Origin: Pigoraptor chileana
Taxonomy: Eukaryota; Opisthokonta; Filasterea
Length of the DNA stretch: 41,739 bases
Direction: 5' to 3'
Assembly: GCA_943704495.1 (NCBI GenBank)
Contig: CALSCR010003704.1
Coordinates: forward strand, 1 to 41,739
The position numbers and the translations under genes were made by a program. Each line of letters opens with the position of its first letter. Position 1 is the stretch's first letter. Below are positions 1-12,523 of the stretch, piece after piece. The notes beneath the pieces are model-generated. The model did no database searches. It was not told the origin of the DNA and saw only the letters and a program-made list of their open reading frames with translations.

Positions 1-1025
1 CCCCCCCCCCCCCCCCCTCCGCGCATGCATAACGGAGCCGCCACTGCCCCTTTGCCCTTCTGGACGTCAATGCACAACCAAACCGATGCACTTGGCAAGG
101 TTGCAAGCACGCCTACTGCGTGGGAAACAAAAACAACGACAATGCGTCCATGCTGCCTTGAATTGTGCCAGAGTCGAATCAAATCGCCCACGTGGGAGTG
201 ATGCCACGACACTTGTACAATTGGTATTACTGATTGATAGTAGTGTTGGAAGCGGTTGTGTAATGCTCCACTTTGCACGCGGATACCTTCTCAGGGAGCT
301 TTAAAGTACGTTGCAGGATTGGATTGGCATTGCTGCGGAGAACCGCTCTGCTAGCAGACTGCTCTAATCGTCTAACGGTTCAAACCCGACCTACTGGGCG
401 TTCGTGATGGCACTGCCGCTCTAATACGCCGACTTTTGTTGTTGCAGTATATAGAGTACGTGCCCTTAATACATCGAATGCCGTGTGACTGAGAGTTGAG
501 CTCGTTCATTCCGCGGTCCTGGGTTTAGCAAGCAGAAAGAGCAAACAACCCACACAATAACTATACACGCACAACAGCGCTACGGCGGTCATTTTGCATA
601 AAAAACACATAGTAAGGCCAGCCTTTCCGTCTCAAAGTATGCGATGGATCAATTTTATATTGATGCTGAAAAAGAGACAAAGAGACACATATCCACTTGC
701 TTGCGCACTCAGTGCGAATTGATCAGACGCGGCGAGGGCAGAGTGAAGATGGAGACTGAGGATGAGACTGGCTTCAAGCCAACCCAATCCCGAATTCAAT
801 CCCGTTGGGGATGAAAAGCCACCGCAATAAATAGAGGGCTCGCCTTGACAACTGAGGGAAAAGGGTCGACTACGTCAGAGCCATTAGGAGCATTGCACAG
901 TGTGCAGTACCGAGGCACGATTCCGTCAGATCACCCCACATCCCATATGTCAGTGCCTGGTGTGCTGTCATGAAGTGCAAACAACGCTGCACCGCGAACG
1001 AGTGGCGTGAGTACCGCGGCATTCC
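1..1025. other. Gene-poor left flank
   Basis: No coding region could be supported here. The longest open frame (86-304) shows no domain, codon bias or splice context I recognise. The sequence opens with 17 consecutive C residues, probably a contig break or sequencing difficulty. The stretch downstream of the ClC stop codon (1026) probably carries that gene's 3' UTR. Confidence 0.5.
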
Positions 1026-2397
1026 TCAGACGACTCCCGCCGAGTTCTCGCGCATTTCATCCTTTGCCGGCGTTGGACTGAAGGTCACAAAGGCGAGGTC
1101 GGCGCGTGTGATGATGCCCACAACACAGTTGCGGCGGTTGACGACGACAAGATGTCGGAGGCCCATCGTCCGAAACAGCTCAAACACGCGGTGGAGTGGG
1201 CACTTGTGTTGTATGAGATACGGACATGGGTTCATGTATGGTCGCATGTCCTGCAAAGGCAAAAAACAATGGAATTGAATTGAATTGCGGCAGGGAATAT
1301 GGGGAGACAGACCTTACATGAGATAGAGAGCAAGGAAAGAGGTGGAAGAGGAAGTATGCAAGGACGAGAAGCCATCGCGAAAGCACAAATATCAAAATGT
1401 ATGCACCAGCGCACACTCCCGCCAAACCCACACATCCAGACACAGAGATGCAGACCAACCAAGACCAGACCCAGACCCAGACCCAGACACACCCAAACCC
1501 ACTCACACATTCGCACATACGCACCATCCACAGGTCCATGTCCTCGGGTGGCACAACGACCTCATCGATGTCCGGATAGCGGGGATACTGGTCCATCATT
1601 TCGTCGTAAGCGAGCTGTCGACAGTCGACATTGCCGTCCGCTCCGAGTGGTCCGTACGCGCGTCCACGCAGCATTCCGATGAGATGCTGTCGCTGAATGA
1701 GCCCACAGAAGACGCCGTGGTCGCGCGATGTTCGCGATTCGGGACCGTCCATATCGGGGTCCTCCACGACGGGGTATGCATTGTGACGCTTTGAGCGGAG
1801 AAGAGTGATGATTGTGCGCACCTGCTCGAGCTCGCGTATGCACTCGACGTCCTTTGACATGAGCTGCATGTCATTGCAGTTGGAACGGATTAGCACACAT
1901 TCATCAGGAGAGATGTCGAAGTGGACGCAAGCTCCACACAAGTTAAAGCAAAACAGCAAATAAACAACACCCGACCCCACGCAGTTGTGCAGCGCAATCA
2001 GCACAAAATAATATGTTATGAGCCCACTCAAAGGGATGGACAGGGCAATGCATGCAGCAGCACGCCCACACGCAGACCCAATTCGAACACGACCACAAAC
2101 ACAACAATTCGATTAAATCAAGGCGACGCACAACCAACCTGGTGGGCGTAGAACCGCCGCATAGGCCGCGTCGCCGCCCACGGGAGGAGGGGGAGCTTCT
2201 TCAGGTGGATGATTATGTGGTAGAGGCCGTCGTTGCACGCGTCGGCAACAAGCTTCGCAATCATAAGCGCAACCATGAGTGGCATTGCATACGAAATGTG
2301 CTGCGTCGACTCAATAAGCATGACGGCTAGACTGATGGTCATCCGTACGACGCCGCCGAGGAAGGCCGCCGCGCCAATTAGCGCTGTGGCATTGCGC

Positions 2398-2481
<84 letters not shown>

Positions 2482-2587
2482 CAGTAAATTTAGTTGACGG
2501 TTTGAATGCTGCAAGGTGTGTCGCACAGAGGTGGCGGCTTAGATGCTCCAACACAAAAGCATCCAAAGCACAGTGCGACACAAACCA

Positions 2588-2618
<31 letters not shown>

Positions 2619-5600
2619 CAGCCCATAGTTTACGCACCGCGGAACAACAAACAAACGCACTCACCATACGACCCGGCGTTGACCTGATAGCCGGGAAATG
2701 CCGTCATGATGAGCACACTGACGCATCGCCCATACACGGCGCCGCAGAGAAGCGAGGGAATGAACAGTCCCGAGCTCACCCACGAACCCGCCGTCCAACA
2801 CATGATGAGAAAAAAGACGACAAAGAACGTGCATAGCGTCGGAATTGTAAAATTACCGGTAAGGTGGAAGAGCTGCTTAATTGCCTCCTCCTGGGAATCG
2901 GAAAATGGAATCGGAATTAGCAATGTAACTCGAAATTACGAGAGCAATTGGCATTGCATATGCTTATTACTTAGTAGTTTTTCGGGACTATACCATGGTT
3001 GACACACATACACACACACACCAAAACAACAAAACACAGACACAGGCATGGCCTCTCACCTCTCCGTTGAATGCAATTGTGGCCATGTCATTGTAAGTTC
3101 CCTTGGGACAGAAAAACTGGCGCATGATAAGATCCTGATTTTCAGTGTCCAATATTGACCGGCACTGGCCAACCCAAAACGACAGCACAAACATCAGAGT
3201 GGATGTCACTGCGCAAATGAGGGCGACCTCAGCAACCTTGGCAGCGCCGCCCCGCGGGTGCACGTGGACCATGCGCCACGCCGTAATGCGCTTGTTGAGC
3301 GTGTTGAAAAGCGCGCCAAAAAGACCGCCGCCGACAGCCATCAGTGCAAAGGCAATGAGATCGTAGCCCGTCCACGGCTTATTCGATGTCTGAGTGAGAG
3401 TGCGCGGATGGCAAGGGTGGTGAGTGGGATGAAAGTGAGCGGCTGGTGTTAAGTGTGACATTCTCAATAAAAGACACAGTTGTGTGTGTTGTTTGTTGGA
3501 TTTTGAGGGACGGGAGAGCACTGATTCTCTGCGGAGCTATAGACACAGTCACATCAACTGAGTTCAGGTGAGTCAGTTTGTGTGTCCGTTGAGTGAGTGC
3601 TTTTGCAATTACCGGATTGTAGAGGTCGTCGTCAAATGATCCCAGTGTGATGAGACCAGGATTAGAGAGATCGCCCCAGCCCTTGTCAACGCCCGACAGG
3701 AAGAGGTTGAGCACAAACGTCGACGCAATTGCGCAAAAAAACTGTCGATCATAACCAAAAGCAAAAGTGACGACAATATGAACAACAAGAAAGGTCGCAG
3801 ATACAAGGATACAAATCAGAGCAATAGAGTCAGCGGCAAGTAGAATTGCACATACACCACATTAGTTTGTGAGAGAGTAATAATTGTAAGGTCCGCAAAA
3901 GTGCGACAGCCGCAAAAACGACGTCATTTCGCGAACGAAGAATCGAGTGACGGGGGAAGAAAGGCTGTTGCCAATTGCCAACCCACCGATCGCCACGTGA
4001 GGGCCTGGTTCCAGAACGACGATCCTTCCTCAAGACTGAACAAAACTCCACCAATTGCTGCGCCATTGTGGTGGGATGAGGGAAAGAAAAGAAAAAGATG
4101 AAATGTGTTAGGTCGTGCATAGGCGTCCTTAAATATATATGTTGCAATGTGTCGTTTGTATGCACTTGCTGCGAACGCGAAGAGAGTGTGTGTGTGTGTT
4201 GAGTCCGTCACATATGAACAACAATGAGAAACCGTAGTGTACTCACGTGCTCCAAAGGCGGCGGCGACACCTGCTGCGGCACCACAGGCAACTTTAGTGG
4301 GATAGAAAGGTGGCGTGTGCGTATGCGTGTGCGTGTGCAGGTGACAAGCGGTAGAAGGATGAATGAAGCATTTCGGAGTTAATAACAGCTATGCCTTTAG
4401 CACTCCACCACAGAGAAGAGAGAAAGCCGTGATTTGTCATGCGCCATACAATTGTTGCAATGAAGTGTTACGTTAACACGAAGCAATGTGGAGAAGACCC
4501 ACCCACACATCCACACACACTGTGCCAACAAACGCTGCAATCAATAAAAGTCTTCAAAAAACAGTAATTTTTAACAAGAAAACACACACACACACACGCC
4601 CCACAACGCGCAATCGGTTCCAGGCTTGAGTTGCACAGACACGAGTGCAATAGTACCAACACACACATACACACACACACCGAAATCCCGCTTGGCACGA
4701 TCGTTGCGGAACATTCTGAATCCGGAGTCGATGTTTTTGAAGGATGTGCTCTTTCCCTGCGACACTCCCGCAGCAATGATCGAACCAATGTGGATCATCG
4801 GTCCCTCTTTGCCCACAGCCATTCCGGACGCCACGCTGCCACATGATTGCCGAAGCGAGTGTGTGTGAGCATCCCACACATTCCCGAGACGGTTGAAAGA
4901 ACACACACCCCCACCCCCACCCCCACCCCGACTCCCTCTCTTCCTCCTCTTCGCCCTCTCCACGCACATACACGTGCGCATGCTGCCGCAGTTGTCCTCC
5001 ATTTTCACAAATATTAACTCGATGGAAAGCTCTAATTAAGGTGTGCCACTGAAGATAAGTTCCCGTATTGCAGTCACACCCACAACCAAAACCGATTGCA
5101 AGCAAATTACCACTCTTTGGTGGGACTAAAACTTAAACACCAACCTGAAGACGACGCCGAATGACTTTGCAATGAGCGTCTTGACCCGGACGACGTGCGG
5201 GATCTTGATTCCATTCAGATAGCATATGACCTCTGGCACACCACTCCCCGCTGATGCGGGCTCCCAAACCGAGAAAAGTGACGACACAACACCAAGCAGT
5301 ACGCTCAAGGCCACATTGATGGCGACGGGAACCACGAGGCATCCCCGCGAAGTGCATCGGTCGATTTCGCGTGAAAAGAGATCAAGGCGCGCAGTCAACA
5401 GTTTACGCGTGGCAAAATTGATCACAAACGCAACGAGGGCCGTCGCAACGGCAATCATAAAAGTGACAGTCCACTTGATGCCGCTATGCCATCGCTGCTG
5501 AGACAATGGCTCGGAGCGGACGCGCTCCATGTATAGCGAGTTTTCGCATCTATCGTAGTCGAGTGAGTCCCACTGAGAATGGGAACAGACGCACAGGCAC

Positions 5601-6102
5601 ATGCGCGATGGGTTACAAAAGTGGATCCAAGAGGCGCACATCACGTGCGCACGCAGCAATCAAAAAAGGGATGTGCTATACTAATAGTTCTCATTCGTTT
5701 TCTTTCAATTATTACCTCTGGATGCACCTTGCTTGCATAGCGGTTGAGCCTTTCTTGAGGAATAAACTGCACCAAAAGCGCGCGCCCATTGGCGAGTCTT
5801 GTTTAATAATGCACACACAGACGCACTTAGACCACATTTTAAATGAGCATCCACTTAATGCGATGAATCAATCACTCACATTGTCGGCCGCTGCCGTTGA
5901 CAGCGTTCTTTGTCTCAAACCGGCAACCTCGGTGGAATCAAGGCGACGACGATGGCTGCAGCATAAGTAAGCGATGGCACGATTATACAGCAGGCCAAAC
6001 CAAAATTGGAGACGTCCAATATGTTACATTCAAAGGATTATCTCACCCCATCAACGGCGCCCTCTCGTCGTCGCCGCAGCTGCTGATGCTCATAGTGCTC
6101 AT
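1026..6102 (-). CDS. ClC-6/7-type chloride/proton exchanger
   Basis: Voltage-gated ClC family antiporter, probably of endosomal or lysosomal membranes by homology to ClC-7. Exons from the 5' end: 6102-6047, 5955-5880, 5766-5716, 5572-5145, 4835-4681, 4291-4247, 4057-3987, 3741-3613, 3389-3060, 2890-2665, 2383-2135, 1931-1525, 1250-1026; 2448 nt, 815 aa, close to human ClC-7 (805). Seen: SLDYD near the start of the transport core; GSGVP at residues 170-174 (serine at the anion site, the chloride type rather than the proline of nitrate ClCs); gating glutamate in GKEGP (214); [10 protein letters not shown] with the internal proton glutamate (about 281), so an exchanger rather than a channel. Two CBS domains follow, about 590-725 and 741-810, the second ending with [17 protein letters not shown]. 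The start is the first ATG whose splice phase joins the conserved core. The donor of the exon ending at 2135 (GTTGTG) is weak, so that junction is least certain. Confidence 0.95.
1463..1492. repeat. AGACCC hexanucleotide microsatellite
   Basis: About five tandem copies of a 6-bp unit inside the last ClC intron (1251-1524). It explains several spurious open frames on both strands. Confidence 0.85.
2394..2476. repeat. (CG)n-(TG)n dinucleotide tract
   Basis: An uninterrupted alternating purine-pyrimidine run: about nine CG units followed by about 32 TG units. It lies in the ClC intron 2384-2664, only some ten bases from the acceptor of the next exon. Confidence 0.97.
2588..2621. repeat. (CA)n tract, complementary to the 2394-2476 tract
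   Basis: A CA/CG-rich dinucleotide run in the same ClC intron. Its strand sense is opposite to the TG tract, so the two can pair in the transcript. Confidence 0.93.
4908..4929 (-). repeat. G-rich run with four G tracts in a ClC intron
   Basis: On the ClC sense strand this reads as four tracts of four or five G separated by single T. That matches the form of an intramolecular G-quadruplex. It lies in the intron 4836-5144. Confidence 0.85.
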
Positions 6103-6843
6103 TGTTGACAGGCAACCCTCAGCAGGAGCGCTGATGGCAAACCGATTGTGGATTGTGAACACTGCCTGTCAATCAACCCAACCACTTCAATCAGGTCAGA
6201 TAAGTAGCATGGGCCAACTATGTAGCATGGAAACAAAGCAATACGTTTTGGGCATCCATCCATCTGGAACAATGTTGGAACGTCATGTGCTTCCCTCGCA
6301 TCCGCGCTGTGAGTCAAACATGCCGCCGATAAGTCACGGGATTGGTGCAAAAAAATAGTAAGGCCTATAGCAGCGCATACAAATTGGAACCGTTCATTAA
6401 GTACATATTAGCAGGTACTGGACACTATGGAAAATGTATGGCAAATGTATGGCATGTAATCGATCCTGGATCACATGATGTGAGGTGTTGCGGTGCAAAT
6501 GCTGCATCCTGATTGGACAGCGAGGCGACGGAACATTAACATTCGTAGCGAGATGTCGGTAAATTTACACTCTGATTTATTGCGATATCTCGGATTATGT
6601 TGCGACACCGCCCCACATTCCAAAGTGAAAAGCGATGACAACGGGGATTGCGAGGTACTATCGAGGAGCAGTATATAAACCACAGTTGCTTATTTCAACG
6701 ACGTTCACACGTAAAAAAACACACACACAACAAAAACACAACACTAAACAAAAAAAAGGTGGTTGTGTGTAAAAACACAAAAAGTTGTGATTAGATATAT
6801 AAAAAATCCGCAATACTCTTTCAGACAATCGCACGGCATCAAA
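6103..6843. promoter_or_regulatory. Divergent intergenic promoter region
   Basis: This 741-bp gap separates the divergent start codons of the ClC exchanger and the tail-anchored protein, so it should hold both promoters. A TATA-like element, GTATATAAAC, lies at 6671-6680, about 165 bp before the downstream start. A long A/C-rich stretch follows it. I found no gene within. Confidence 0.5.
6671..6680 (+). promoter_or_regulatory. TATA-like box for the tail-anchored gene
   Basis: GTATATAAAC, facing the gene that starts at 6844. The leader it implies is about 130 nt. Assigned by sequence only. Confidence 0.4.
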
Positions 6844-7790
6844 ATGGCTGAATACGCACGGCGTCTAAAGACCATTCTGCACCACAAGACACCCGACTTC
6901 GGCGTGAGTGTACATCCTACTCGCAAGTATATGATGATTTAGCAGCTTGCATGAACTTATGCCATGAACTTATGCCAAAGAAGCTGACGTCATATCATTG
7001 GATCCCACTTGTTTGCATCAATGACGTCGTGCAGGATCTCGACGGCACAATCAGCGCCTTCATCAACTTTCAAGACAACCTCGATCGTGGTCGCAGCGCA
7101 ATTGCAGCCCTTGATATGAACCAAAGCGCTTCGAAGTTGATCAAGCAGACTCATCATGTGAGTGAGCCTTGCTCTTTGGGAATCTGCTCGTTTCAGCCGG
7201 TATTGCATGCACTCCAACGCCAACTCACATATATTGATAACACGCTTGCAGAATTTGCGCGTCATGTTCGCGTCCATCCTATTACAAGTGTACTGCAACG
7301 CTCCGCGCCAAGTGTGGGATGAAATCCAAGGACCCAAGTTTTTCTCGTTCGTATATTTTCATACATGCGACATACATTACGACGCCCTGTCAAATAACTG
7401 GGGGACCGATCCAAAATGTCCAGAGCTTTTGGAGCACTTTACAAAGACAAAGACCATTAAACTTCTCGAAGATGAGTTTTGCCACCTGGCGCTCATCATT
7501 TCGGCACAGAGGTCGAGACATGCAGAGGTTTGTGCTTTTTGTGTTTTGGCAGTTTTGTGCAACTTTTCGTTGATGACTCTGTATATTCAAGTACTTACGT
7601 CGCCTACCTCTCTGTTTTTGAAAATTTCCAGCCTCACTGGCGTCCCACTGTGGGAGACTGTGAGCGGGTGATGGAGGCGTATCGCTTGCACGAGGATCAC
7701 GAAAGGCTGAAGAAGTTTGCTGTTCCCCTCACTGTCATTGGTGGAATCGCGATCGCCGCGTTTGTTTACTTGCGTTTCGGAAGAAAATGA
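6844..7790 (+). CDS. Tail-anchored membrane protein, unknown function
   Basis: Four exons, 6844-6903, 7035-7157, 7252-7527 and 7632-7790, join in phase to give 205 aa. All three introns are GT-AG with GTGAGT, GTGAGT and GTTTGT donors. I do not recognise the family. The N-terminal part is helical and charged (MAEYARRLKTILHHKTPDFG). The middle exon has a hydrophobic patch (MFASILLQV). The last 30 residues form one membrane segment, FAVPLTVIGGIAIAAFVYL, followed by a short basic tail RFGRK. One C-terminal membrane span with a basic end and no signal peptide is typical of tail-anchored proteins; the short basic tail resembles those of mitochondrial outer membrane or peroxisome. Exon 3 contains an alternative GTATAT donor, so part of it (around 7350-7430) could be intronic. 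Confidence 0.75.
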
Positions 7791-8387
7791 GGGTATATAC
7801 CCTCGCGGTCGTAAATCTTACCCTTTTTGTCACTTGACACAACCATTTACTTCCGTATGCCGAGAATGCCTATAAATACTATACAAAATCATTCAAACCA
7901 AACTGAGCCTACTGTTTTGATGTGTGGTGTTGGTGGGTAATGCCCTCCACGCATACTCTTTGCGTGCGTCCGATGTGAGGAGAACAAAGGGGGGAAGCGT
8001 CATCATTGCCGTTGTTTCACCCTGATTGGCTGGCTTGCCCTACACACGCGCTGATTGGCCCGTTTCCATCTCAGTGCAACTCCACTTCACCTTCATGTTG
8101 CCCTACCCTTGTCTGCATTTTGAGACACACGACGAGACAAAAGTTCCACACAGAGAGAATGAAAGAGAGAGAGAAAGCGAGAGAGAGAGAGAGACGCATG
8201 CCAAAGGCACGCTTTTCTAGCAACAACGAGCGTGGTGTTAAAAAATCTATTTACTGGCCGGTCCCGTTTCAGTCTTGTAGTGTTAGTGGGTTGTCAAGTG
8301 CTGACCTGACGATACCTCAATCCGCGGGTATTGTTTTTAAAAGAGAGCATGCCTCGAAGGACGGCAGCTGCTGCGTCCGCCTCCACC
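7791..8387. promoter_or_regulatory. Intergenic region upstream of the GH3 gene
   Basis: Holds the 3' flank of the tail-anchored gene and the GH3 promoter. A purine-rich GA tract lies at about 8157-8193. An in-frame upstream ATG at 8349 would add 13 residues before the signal peptide. No other gene is supported. Confidence 0.45.
8157..8193. repeat. GA-rich simple repeat
   Basis: Purine-only tract of GA and GAAA units, about 200 bp upstream of the GH3 start. Confidence 0.8.
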
Positions 8388-11300
8388 ATGAAGATCTCGT
8401 TCATTTTGATCGTGCTTTCGGCGATCTTTGTGTATCATTGCGCTTCTGGAAGGGCAATGCGTACGTCAAAGTCGCCCTCGATTATGCCCTGGCCATACCC
8501 AAAACGTGAGTGCTTTATTCGGCAACCGTGGCGGTGTGGAATTACTGTGAGATGAGCGTGTGACTGTGAGCCAGTGTCCTCGACTTGACTCCATCATCCA
8601 ATATCTGGTCACTCAAGTCAATTGCTTGGCCCCGTCACCTACGCAGCTGTTGTGTCACCGCCATACGATGAGGAAGTGAAGGAAATTTTAAGTCGCATGA
8701 AGTTGCGAGAGAAAATTGGGCAGATGATACAACTCGACATAATCTACATTTTGAAGGTGGGGAATAAGGATGCGCCATTCGACACAATTTCACATATATG
8801 CTCAGTCCAAGATTCTGATTGCCAACAACAATATAAACGCATGTACTAAACGCATCGACTGCTACAGGCAGAGGCGCTCGAACTGGATATCGAGAAACTC
8901 GAATACGCTGTCGAAAATTATTACGTGGGATCTTTCTTGAACAGGTCGGTCTGGAGATTAAACTCGCTCGGCGGGCAACACGTAGGCACGCGTGCTGTGA
9001 TTGAGTGACTGGGTGGCCGTGTTGCTAATAATTTCGCTATATTCGTGTCTCCGCCATTGGCAGCCCGACAAATCCGGGCTTGTGGGGCAAAGTTCACAAC
9101 CTCAATTCGTCGCAGTGGATCGACATCATCAGTCAAATTCAGACGGCGTGCACAACAAAGGGCAACAAGATTCCAATGATTTATGGCCTCGATTCTGTGC
9201 ATGGCGCCGTGGGTAGTCACTGCATCTGTTTACACGTGCGCACGACAAGAAGCACTTTTGGCAATCCATGATGTGTGTATTTTCCATGTGTCGTAATGAT
9301 CATCCCGACGCACCTTCGCGCAGAATTACATTGACGGTGCAACGTTATTTCCCCAACAAATCGGGTCGGCGGCCACTTTTTGTCCCGAGCTCATCGAACA
9401 AATGGGCGCGGTGACTGCGAAAGACACACGCGCAGTTGGTAGGACATTCTTTCATAGTAATATGAGGGTGCACTTACTTGTATTCGTGAAGAATGCCAAA
9501 TAGGGAGCCGAGAGATGAACTTGGCCAGGTGTGTGCAATTTGCGTAACACGCCTTGCCCTTCCCAAATCAGGAATTCCGTGGCTATTTGCTCCCATTTTG
9601 GACATTGCGGTTCAGCCAATCTGGCCTCGCGTGTATGAGACGTTTGGGGAGGATCCTTACCTGGCTTCGGTGATGGGCGCGGCGATTATACGAGGAATGC
9701 AGGGCGACGGCACCGAAAAGTCGTTGCGGGGAAGGTAATGCGCCTGTAATGAGCACCTGTAATGAGCTGGTCCGCCTGTGGAAGCGACAGGAGGCCATGT
9801 GAATGATCCACACTACCTATTGTGCGACATAAGCTTTGTTTGCCCGCTGTCTCACGTGCGCGTCTGGCTTGCACTCGCAGTAATACCGGGAAGGTTGCCG
9901 CCTGCGCAAAGCACTTTTTGGGCTATTCCAACCCTCGGTCGGGGTCTGACAGGTCACCCTCTTGGATTCCTGACCGCCTCCTCTGGTGAGTGCATTGTGA
10001 CCAACCATGACAGTGATGAATCCCTTGGACAACATCGCAGATAGTAGGCAAACAACAGCCTAACCTGATATCGTGCGATCAAACACCCACCGTCACCACA
10101 GGCAATACTTCATTCCATCGTTTCGCGCGGCCGTCGGCGCAAATGTGCGGACGTTCATGGAGAGTTACAACGAGATAAATGGCGTCCCTGTTGCATCATC
10201 ATCGCAGTACTTGAAAGATCTGTTGCGGGACGAGCTGGGATTCAATGGTGGGACGAGCACAGAGAGCGAAAAGGACGGGGCAATGTGTGACCAGCAGGAT
10301 GCGTCTTCTAGAGCATGCATACGCACAACATAACATAACACCGGACCACATATATCACCATACACAGGAATGCTCGTGACGGACTATGCCGAAATCGAGG
10401 ACTTGCACGATTTTCACAAGGTTGCCGCAACGCAGGAAGATGCCGTCAAAATGGCTATGATGGACACATCGATCGACATGAGGTGAGCTCGCACGTGACA
10501 CGCAGTCCACAGACCACGGATGTGGTTGTCAATGAGGGTGCAGCAATCTCTCTCGCCTCAACAAATGCCACTGACGCGGATTCCACTGCATTTCGCTGCA
10601 CAAACAGCATGGTGCCTCTTGACACGTCGTTCGCCGATTACGTCTACAAACTCGTGAAGAGTGGCGAAGTCCCTGCGGAGCGCATAGACATCGCAGCAGG
10701 GCGAATATTGCAGCTGAAAAAAGATTTGGGCTTGTTCGAAGACTCGATGCCGGATCCGCACGCACGAGACATTGGGACAATCGGCAGTAAAGAAGATAGG
10801 GAACTCGCGCTTGATATCTGCAGGGAAAGTGTGACTCTACTGAAAAACGACAACAACGTCCTCCCCATTACAGTGCGGTCCCTCAAGAAGAAGCGCATAC
10901 TGGTAGCAGGGCCGTCGTGCGACTCGATATCGTACCAGACGGGTGGCTGGTCTGTGCACTGGCAAGGCGCTTACTCTGACGACGAGTTTCCGTACGGAAT
11001 AACCGTTCTCGATGCACTCAAAGCCGCAACAATGGGGAGTCGGATAGACATTGTGCACGAACCAGGCTGCGATATTGACGGAGAGTACACAAAAGCGTCG
11101 ATGGCAAGCCTCATCAGCCTCGCCCGGCAGTCCGACGTGGCAGTTGTTTGCTTGGGGGAGAACATTTACGCCGAGCGATTCGGAGACATTACCGACATGA
11201 CATTGCCTCAGGGACAACAAGGTGAGTCGTGATGGGGGCGCAAAAAAAAAAAACACGTCACAAGGGATGCTTGCAGCATACATGATAGCCAATCTTTTTG

Positions 11301-12348
11301 TTTTGCTTGTGCTTACCCCCGCCTTCCGACGTCGTGTGCAGATGTTGTTGCTGCCCTCAATACAACAGGACTGCCGATTGTCGTGGTTCTGTTTCAGGGA
11401 CGCCCACGCGTACTTAACGAGATTCCAGGAATGGCATCATCCGTTGTCAATGCGTTTCTTCCTGGTCCTGACGGTACGGCACTGAACTCACCACCTCTCG
11501 TCTTGCTATCATCTTCTGTTGACACGTCGACACCGAAAATTCCCTTATGCAATCTTGTTGCACTGCACCACACGCAGGTGGTCGGTGCGTGGCTGAAATC
11601 CTTTTGGGTATGACGAACCCGAGCGGCAAGATGCCCATCTCGTATCCAGAGAGCACGGGGGCGTTATTGCAGGTGTGTGTGTGTGTGTGTGAGTGGTGTG
11701 TGCTTATGTCTGTGCGCACGCGAAATGTGCGTGTGCGGTTCGAGTCTTAACCAACAGCATGTTCAACAAGAAGAGTACGCCCATGCGAGGCTCATTTAAC
11801 AAACACACACACGTATACACACACACACACATGAATAATAGTACTATCACAAGGTCAACGACATGCCCGTTCGGTTCCAGTGGGAGTTTGGCCACGGACT
11901 TAGCTACACCACGTTTTGGTACAGCAACCTCCGCGCAAACGCAACGGTTGTGCATCCGGGCGACTATCTGCAAGTCAGTGTCTCGGTCACAAACAAGGGT
12001 CAAATACCCGGCAAGGAAACGGTTCTACTTTACTTGGCGGATGATTACCGCCGCGTTACGCCGGAGATCAAGATGCTAAAGGCTTTCAAGAAGCTGGATT
12101 TGCGCCCCAGCGAGACCAAAGATGTAAGCATCCATTTTTACGGTCGTGGTGACTTATCGACATGCGACTCAATCTTCTGATTCTTCAACCTGTTTTGTCG
12201 TATTGTTTCCGAAAAATAGGTCGAATTCACACTTACGACGGACGACCTCGCCTATTATGGCGTGGATAAGCAGAGGGTGATTGAGGAAGGGTCCTTCACT
12301 ATCCTGTGTGCGGACATCTCACTCAAATTCACGCTGGTCTTTGCGTGA
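8388..12348 (+). CDS. Secreted GH3 beta-glucosidase
   Basis: Glycoside hydrolase family 3 enzyme, probably releasing glucose from beta-glucans outside the cell or in a digestive vacuole. Exons: 8388-8505, 8647-8756, 8868-8944, 9064-9208, 9324-9438, 9572-9734, 9881-9985, 10102-10247, 10368-10482, 10608-11221, 11342-11473, 11578-11672, 11842-12123, 12220-12348; 2346 nt, 781 aa, usual for the family. Signal peptide MKISFILIVLSAIFVYHCAS. The N-terminal TIM-barrel shows REKIGQMIQLD, HGANYIDGATLFPQQIG, the KH pair (253-254, ACAKHFLGYSNP) and the nucleophile aspartate in GMLVTDYAEI (about 332). The alpha/beta sandwich domain begins near residue 370 with SVTLLKNDNNVLPI. The fibronectin-III-like C-terminal domain follows FGHGLSYTTF. 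Start chosen at 8388 because the signal peptide begins there; 8349 is possible. Confidence 0.96.
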
Positions 12349-12420
12349 GCCGGCCCACCGTCCCCGCGGCACTCCGGCGGCTGGCCGCGGCCGTAAACTG
12401 ATTTTCAGCCGAGTCTGTAC
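12349..12420. repeat. GC-rich CCGGC island after the GH3 stop
   Basis: Begins at the GH3 stop codon. A run of CCGGC, GGCCG and CGCGG words in otherwise balanced sequence. It shares the 10-mer CGGCACTCCG with the island near 14.38 kb. Confidence 0.55.
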
Positions 12421-12523
12421 TTGTCAGTGTGTATAATGTACATCAGTCAGACGGACTGCCGGCTACGTTGGACGGTGTATCATTTTGAACAACTGCTGCC
12501 CTTTTCAGACCCACACACTCAAG

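Noticed and set aside
340-420. T-arm-like sequence GGTTCAAACCC suggesting a tRNA
   Set aside because: No matching acceptor, D or anticodon stems could be folded on either strand.
1232-2031. Long minus-strand frame spanning the last ClC intron
   Set aside because: Only the CBS-containing parts are exonic; the rest reads through repeat-rich intron.
2233-2626. Overlapping open frames of alternating Cys/Val or His/Thr
   Set aside because: They are translations of the TG/CA repeats inside a ClC intron.
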